From Proteiniphilum sp. UBA5283 (lineage in GTDB: Bacteria > Bacteroidota > Bacteroidia > Bacteroidales > Dysgonomonadaceae): a DNA stretch of 36,186 nucleotides. This document shows positions 32,255-36,186 of the stretch, one piece after another. The translations under genes were made by a program, and so were the position numbers. Location of the stretch: positions 1 to 36,186 of the forward strand of contig DHSP01000041.1 of assembly GCA_002408485.1 (NCBI GenBank), written 5' to 3'. The notes beneath the pieces were generated by a model. It ran no database searches, was not told the origin of the DNA, and was given only the letters and a program-made list of their open reading frames with translations. Within the stretch, counting starts at the first letter, position 1. Each line of letters begins with the position of its first letter.

Positions 32255-32340
32255 GATCATAACACTTTTTATTTAAACAATAAAACACTGTTTTTCGAGT
32301 TACATAAGGGAACGTAGTTGCTTGTTTAAACTGGTCGGTA

Positions 32341-34500
32341 GTGAAGGCAGGAATCAATCTCATTTTATATACAATGATCTTGTCCGGGATGCTCCTTGGA
32401 GAGGGTTGTTCTTCCGGAAAAAACACCCGGGGTACACGTGCTTACCATGAACTGACCACCCGCTACAACATCTACTTCAACGCAGAGAAGGCCTACAACG
32501 GTATTCTTGAAAGTCAGACGGAGTCCTATCGCGATGATTATACAACACTGCTTCCGTTCTATGCCGGAAAACCGGTGGAGGAAAAAAAACGGACCGGTGG
32601 AGCATTCGATGCTGTGGTCGACAAGACATCCAAAGCCATCCGGGAGCACTCCATCATCGCTAAACCACGTCGCGATCCCTCTAAACCACAGAGCCGGACG
32701 TTTAAGCAATGGCTTCAACAGGATGAATTTAACCCATTCATCCATAATGCCTGGCTTCTGCTGGGCAAAGCCCATCTACAGAATGGAGATTATGCACAGG
32801 CGATGGCGGTATTCATGCAGATACAGCGGCTGTTTAAACAAGATGCCGACCTGATCACCGAAACGGAGATATGGCTGCTGCGCGCCTACACAGAGACAGA
32901 CAGAATGCCCGACGCCGGGAACATTGTCTATCTGTTGCAAAGCAAAACAATCGCACCCCACCTGCTTGACCTCTTCACCGGAACATACGCCAACTACCTG
33001 ATACACAAAAGAGAGTATGCCGAATCAATCCCCTGGCTGAAAAAGGCGATTGCCCGGGAGAAATATTTCTGGCAAAAAAAACGACTCCAGTATCTGCTTG
33101 GACAACTCTATGAACTGATAGGGGAAAAAGAACCGGCCTACAATGCCTATGAGCAGGTGAAAAGCCTGGGTAGCCCATTTGTTTTTACCCTGAACGCCAC
33201 GATCGCCCAGCTTTCCGTAGCATCGGAAGCACAACGTCCCAAAATAAGAGAAGCCTTGAGAAAGTTGCACGACAAAGCAGCGAACGATAGCGAAAGGGTA
33301 ATTATTCAGTCTGCACTGGGAAAATACCCCGAAGATAGCGTATCTGACGGCAAGATGCCGCAAACTGAACAAATGCCGTCCACGGCAGGTATAAAAGAGG
33401 AAAATTTAGCACGCAAGGCTGCAGAACACGACAGCATTTATCAGGAAGCTTACCGGGCTTATCAGAAAGGAGAAGCAACACAAGTGCAATCTACTTTTAT
33501 TACATTTACGGAGAAATATCCGACATCGGGACTAATGCCGCAAATGATGCTGATGCATGCCCTTTCGTTTGCACAAGACAACGAGGCAGCAAAAACGGAG
33601 ACCTATCTCCTTGAGCTGCTTGAGAAACATCCGGAGTCCGATGCTGCACTTTTGGCTCAAAACATTGTTGCGGGACTGTCACAGGGGAAAGTGCTGGCTG
33701 AAAATGCCTCCATGCATACACAGTGGCACATGCAAACAACAGACAAAAAAAGTAGAAATGCAAATATGGCCTCGTTCAGCCCAAACCGGGCTGTTCCTCA
33801 TCTGATTCTCCTCACTTACGACCGGAATTCACCGGATAAAAACAGGCTTCTCTTCTTCACTGCGGACTTCAATTTTACACAATTCAAATTACGTGCATTC
33901 GACTTTTCTCCTATCCGGTTTCTGGACCGGGAAGCTCTGAGAATTCAACCTTTTCTCTCTTTTGAAGATGCATCACACTACTTGCAGATGATGCGATCCG
34001 AGTCCCTTTTCGCTGATTTTTTCGCAAAAGGGATAACTCCGGTTGTTATTTCTGTAGAGAACCTTGCTATCTTGCAACGTCATTCAACCATGGATGCCTA
34101 CAAAACGTTCTTTGCAAATACCTTCGAATCGGAGCCGCCAAATTTGCCCCCTTTACAATCCACTGTAGCGGAAGATTTCACGACAAGTCCAATGCCGGGA
34201 AACAAGAAGGGGTCCTCCCCAAACGTGGGTACTTCGCCCGTCCCGGCTTCGCAAGCGGAGACGTCCGAAGCATTGCAGCTCCGGCTCGAACGGAAAGCTG
34301 TCGAAGCGATACAGCAAAAACAGGAATCAACGGCAAACAAAAGCAGGAATGAACTGTTAAAGGAACGGGAAAAGCTACGGCAAAAGAAGATCCGGCAGCG
34401 GGAACAGGAACAACGGAAACGGGAACAGGAAAGGGAGGCAGCACTCAAGCTCAGGGAACAAAAACGGGAACAACAAATACAGAGACAACAACGACAATGA
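32341..34500 (+). CDS. SprE/PorW-like TPR lipoprotein of the type IX secretion system
   Basis: The 719-residue protein has a hydrophobic leader and a candidate lipidation Cys23 (GEGCSS, with a weak lipobox). Right after it, the ELTTRYNIYFNAEKAYNGIL segment resembles the SprE/PorW N-terminus. TPR-like helices follow (about 130-300; WLLLGKAHLQNGDYAQAMAVF is clearest). A C-terminal domain at about 487-595 (LILLTYDRNSPDKNRLLFFTADFNF) also recurs in SprE-type proteins. Residues 646-719 are a Gln/Arg/Glu/Lys-rich coiled coil. Family members are required for Por secretion and gliding in other Bacteroidota. The start is GTG 32341. It overlaps rdgB by four bases. Confidence 0.7.
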   Translation: MKAGINLILYTMILSGMLLGEGCSSGKNTRGTRAYHELTTRYNIYFNAEKAYNGILESQTESYRDDYTTLLPFYAGKPVEEKKRTGGAFDAVVDKTSKAIREHSIIAKPRRDPSKPQSRTFKQWLQQDEFNPFIHNAWLLLGKAHLQNGDYAQAMAVFMQIQRLFKQDADLITETEIWLLRAYTETDRMPDAGNIVYLLQSKTIAPHLLDLFTGTYANYLIHKREYAESIPWLKKAIAREKYFWQKKRLQYLLGQLYELIGEKEPAYNAYEQVKSLGSPFVFTLNATIAQLSVASEAQRPKIREALRKLHDKAANDSERVIIQSALGKYPEDSVSDGKMPQTEQMPSTAGIKEENLARKAAEHDSIYQEAYRAYQKGEATQVQSTFITFTEKYPTSGLMPQMMLMHALSFAQDNEAAKTETYLLELLEKHPESDAALLAQNIVAGLSQGKVLAENASMHTQWHMQTTDKKSRNANMASFSPNRAVPHLILLTYDRNSPDKNRLLFFTADFNFTQFKLRAFDFSPIRFLDREALRIQPFLSFEDASHYLQMMRSESLFADFFAKGITPVVISVENLAILQRHSTMDAYKTFFANTFESEPPNLPPLQSTVAEDFTTSPMPGNKKGSSPNVGTSPVPASQAETSEALQLRLERKAVEAIQQKQESTANKSRNELLKEREKLRQKKIRQREQEQRKREQEREAALKLREQKREQQIQRQQRQ

Positions 34501-35075
34501 AAAAAATTGTATTCGCCACCAACAACAAACACAAACTCGAGGAAATCCGGAAAATTACAAACGGCACATTGCAAATCCTCAGTCTTTTGGACATCCATTG
34601 TACAGAAGAGATCGAAGAAAATGGCGTTACGTTGGAGGAGAATGCTCTCCTCAAAGCAAGATTCGTGAAAGAAAAATATGGCTATGACTGCTTTGCCGAT
34701 GACACGGGGCTGGAGGTGGAAGCACTCGACGGTGCCCCCGGTGTCTACTCTGCACGGTATGCCGGGGAAGCATGTAATCCTGTGGACAACATGCGCAAAC
34801 TTCTTACCGTTCTGCAGGGCGTGGAAAACCGCAATGCACGATTCCGCACCGTGATTGCCCTGCTGATCGACGGTGAAGAGCATCTGTTCGAGGGGATAGT
34901 GAAAGGAAAGATCATCGAAGAGAAAAGAGGAAAAGCCGGCTTTGGATATGATCCCGTGTTTATGCCCGACGAGTATAAGCAAACCTTCGCCGAACTAGGC
35001 AATGAGGTGAAGAATCAAATAAGCCACCGGGCGCTGGCCACCCGCAAGCTGGCGGTATTCCTGTCCGACAGATAA
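34497..35075 (+). CDS. rdgB: XTP/dITP diphosphatase (RdgB/HAM1)
   Basis: RdgB removes damaged purine nucleotides (dITP, XTP) by hydrolysis to the monophosphate. The 192-residue protein starts MKKIVFATNNKHKLEEIRKI and contains FADDTGLEVEALDGAPGVYSARYAG near 65-88 and the C-terminal GFGYDPVFMPDEYKQTFAEL with SHRALA, all standard for the ITPase/HAM1 family. Its ATG overlaps the SprE-like stop (ATGA), so translation is likely coupled. Confidence 0.95.
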   Translation: MKKIVFATNNKHKLEEIRKITNGTLQILSLLDIHCTEEIEENGVTLEENALLKARFVKEKYGYDCFADDTGLEVEALDGAPGVYSARYAGEACNPVDNMRKLLTVLQGVENRNARFRTVIALLIDGEEHLFEGIVKGKIIEEKRGKAGFGYDPVFMPDEYKQTFAELGNEVKNQISHRALATRKLAVFLSDR

Positions 35076-35119
35076 ACGAGTTCCTCCCGCATTGATTTAC
35101 CCGTTTCACAAAATTTCCC

Positions 35120-35127
35120 TATCTTTG
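35120..35127 (+). promoter_or_regulatory. -7 box of the oxidoreductase gene
   Basis: TATCTTTG is a perfect TAnnTTTG match 37 bases before ATG 35165, with transcription expected near 35134. No clear -33 element. Confidence 0.55.
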
Positions 35128-35164
35128 AGAAGATAGATACAATAACCTAAAAAAATGATAACCT

Positions 35165-36186
35165 ATGTCGACCAACATTCGCACGGGCATTATCGGTTAC
35201 GGTCTTTCCGGCCGTGTTTTTCATGCGCCCTTTATTGATGTGGTGGAGGGATTTGAGCTAACAAAGATCAGCACCTCCAAACCCGAAAGCATTGCTCTCA
35301 TCGAAGAGCGTTATCCGGTTACCGCAGTGGTGCCCGACGGGAAGAGCATTATCGGCGACCCGGAAATTGACCTGGTCATTGTCACCTCGCCCAACACCGA
35401 TCATTTTCACTGGGCCCGGGAAGCGCTGCTGGCAGGCAAGCATGTAGTGGTGGAAAAGCCTTTCACCGTAGATGTGGCCGAAGCCGATGAACTGATTGAA
35501 CTGGGCACAAGGCAACAAAAAGTTCTTACGGTATATCATAACCGGCGTTTCACGAGCGACACCCGGACTGTTAAAAAACTACTCGATAGTGGGTTGCTGG
35601 GTGATATCGTGGATTACGTATCTCACTTCGATCGGTACCGTACCGAACCCCGCCCCAATGGCGCCTGGCGCGAACGCCCCCTGCCGGGATCTGGTATTTT
35701 CTACGATCTGGGTTCCCACCTTATCGACCAGGCGTTGTGGTTCTTTGGCATGCCCGAAGCCGTCACGGCAGAAATCAACTCGCAGCGTGCATGGGCGAAA
35801 GCCGACGATCATTTCGACGTGCGCCTCCACTATCCCGCCTTTACCGCCACACTGAAGTCGGGCATGATCTGCCGCATCCCGGGGCCTACCTATATGCTGC
35901 ACGGCACCCACGGATCGTTTGTCAAATACGGGTTGGACGTACAGGAGGCTACCCTCGACGGAGGAGCCATCCCAATGGGAAAAGATTGGGGACGGGAGCC
36001 GGAAAGCATCTGGGGAAGGATCAACACCGAATACAAAGGAGTGAAGATACAGGGAAAGCTGGAGAGTGAGCCGGGCGATTACCGCGACTACTTTATCAAC
36101 CTGCGCGATGCCATCCTGGGCAAAACGGCGATTGCCGTAAAACCGGAAGAAGCGCGCAACGTGATGCGAATCATCGAACTCGCATT
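35165..36186 (+). CDS. Gfo/Idh/MocA-family oxidoreductase (runs off right edge)
   Basis: The open frame from ATG 35165 (MSTNIRTGIIGYG) continues without a stop to the end of the window, about 340 residues so far. The N-terminal Rossmann fold has GIIGYGLSGRVFHAPFI near 8-24, followed by VIVTSPNTDHF and the EKP motif VVVEKPFT near 98. The substrate domain shows the DxxxH segment YDLGSHLIDQALWFFG near 179-194, with the expected catalytic Asp/His. These NAD(P)-dependent enzymes act on sugars or inositols; the relatives are YhhX/IolX-like, but the substrate cannot be told. An ATG at 35155 is out of frame. Confidence 0.88.
   Translation, partial: MSTNIRTGIIGYGLSGRVFHAPFIDVVEGFELTKISTSKPESIALIEERYPVTAVVPDGKSIIGDPEIDLVIVTSPNTDHFHWAREALLAGKHVVVEKPFTVDVAEADELIELGTRQQKVLTVYHNRRFTSDTRTVKKLLDSGLLGDIVDYVSHFDRYRTEPRPNGAWRERPLPGSGIFYDLGSHLIDQALWFFGMPEAVTAEINSQRAWAKADDHFDVRLHYPAFTATLKSGMICRIPGPTYMLHGTHGSFVKYGLDVQEATLDGGAIPMGKDWGREPESIWGRINTEYKGVKIQGKLESEPGDYRDYFINLRDAILGKTAIAVKPEEARNVMRIIELA

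Noticed and set aside
34098..34982. Minus-strand open frame of 294 codons opposite the SprE-like tail and rdgB
   Set aside because: Its Cys/Ser/Phe-rich composition is the mirror of the charged repeat-rich SprE tail, and it spans two well-supported plus-strand genes.

Overview
The window looks like ordinary chromosome of a Bacteroidota bacterium, most likely order Bacteroidales. Several signals agree. Promoter -7 boxes of the form TAnnTTTG lie upstream of many genes. There are Bacteroidota-type families: a PorT-like beta-barrel, a DUF4251 lipoprotein, a DUF5020 outer-membrane protein and a SprE/PorW-like type IX secretion lipoprotein. Lipid A genes (lpxB, lpxH) show a Gram-negative envelope. 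A family such as Dysgonomonadaceae or Porphyromonadaceae would fit, but I cannot prove it from the sequence. The window holds one tRNA (Leu, anticodon TAG). I see no rRNA, CRISPR array, insertion sequence, prophage or integrase.

Layout, left to right. 1-5175: the tail of an unknown gene, a GreA/GreB-family factor, a beta-barrel protein (minus), tRNA-Leu (minus), purN (minus), then acpP-fabF-rnc (plus). 5220-8358: pfkA, lpxB and surE (minus). 8519-10147: a secreted alkaline phosphatase (plus), convergent through a shared terminator with a DUF4251 lipoprotein. 10811-13111: a polytopic membrane protein and purD (minus). 13264-18947: a FabK/nitronate monooxygenase-like flavoprotein, a YycJ-like metallo-beta-lactamase-fold protein, three tightly overlapping glycosyltransferases and a SpoU/TrmH RNA methyltransferase (plus). 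18962-20793: radC, a MIP18/DUF59 protein and lpxH (minus). 20940-21506: efp (minus). 21592-25745: a minus-strand run that starts with a DUF5020 Tsx-like outer-membrane protein, then an NCS2 purine permease, a GT39 membrane glycosyltransferase and a GtrA protein. 25906-29543: cysS, yaaA and a sodium-dependent symporter (plus). 29752-35075: aroA, a small cysteine-motif membrane protein, an ABC-3 metal permease, the SprE/PorW-like lipoprotein and rdgB (plus). 35165 to the right edge: a truncated Gfo/Idh/MocA oxidoreductase.

Recurring themes are purine metabolism and salvage (purN, purD, surE, rdgB, the NCS2 permease with DUF5020), envelope building (lpxB, lpxH, glycosyltransferases, GT39/GtrA), fatty acid synthesis (acpP, fabF, possibly a FabK-like protein) and RNA and translation functions (rnc, efp, cysS, TrmH, tRNA-Leu). 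Coding density is very high, and no gene-free stretch exceeds 300 bases. Nothing looks like a defence or mobile island. The best leads are small: a cysteine-motif membrane protein beside an ABC permease that lacks local partners, an operon that couples purine uptake to a membrane glycosyltransferase, and a repeated TGCACAA element at the acpP promoter.
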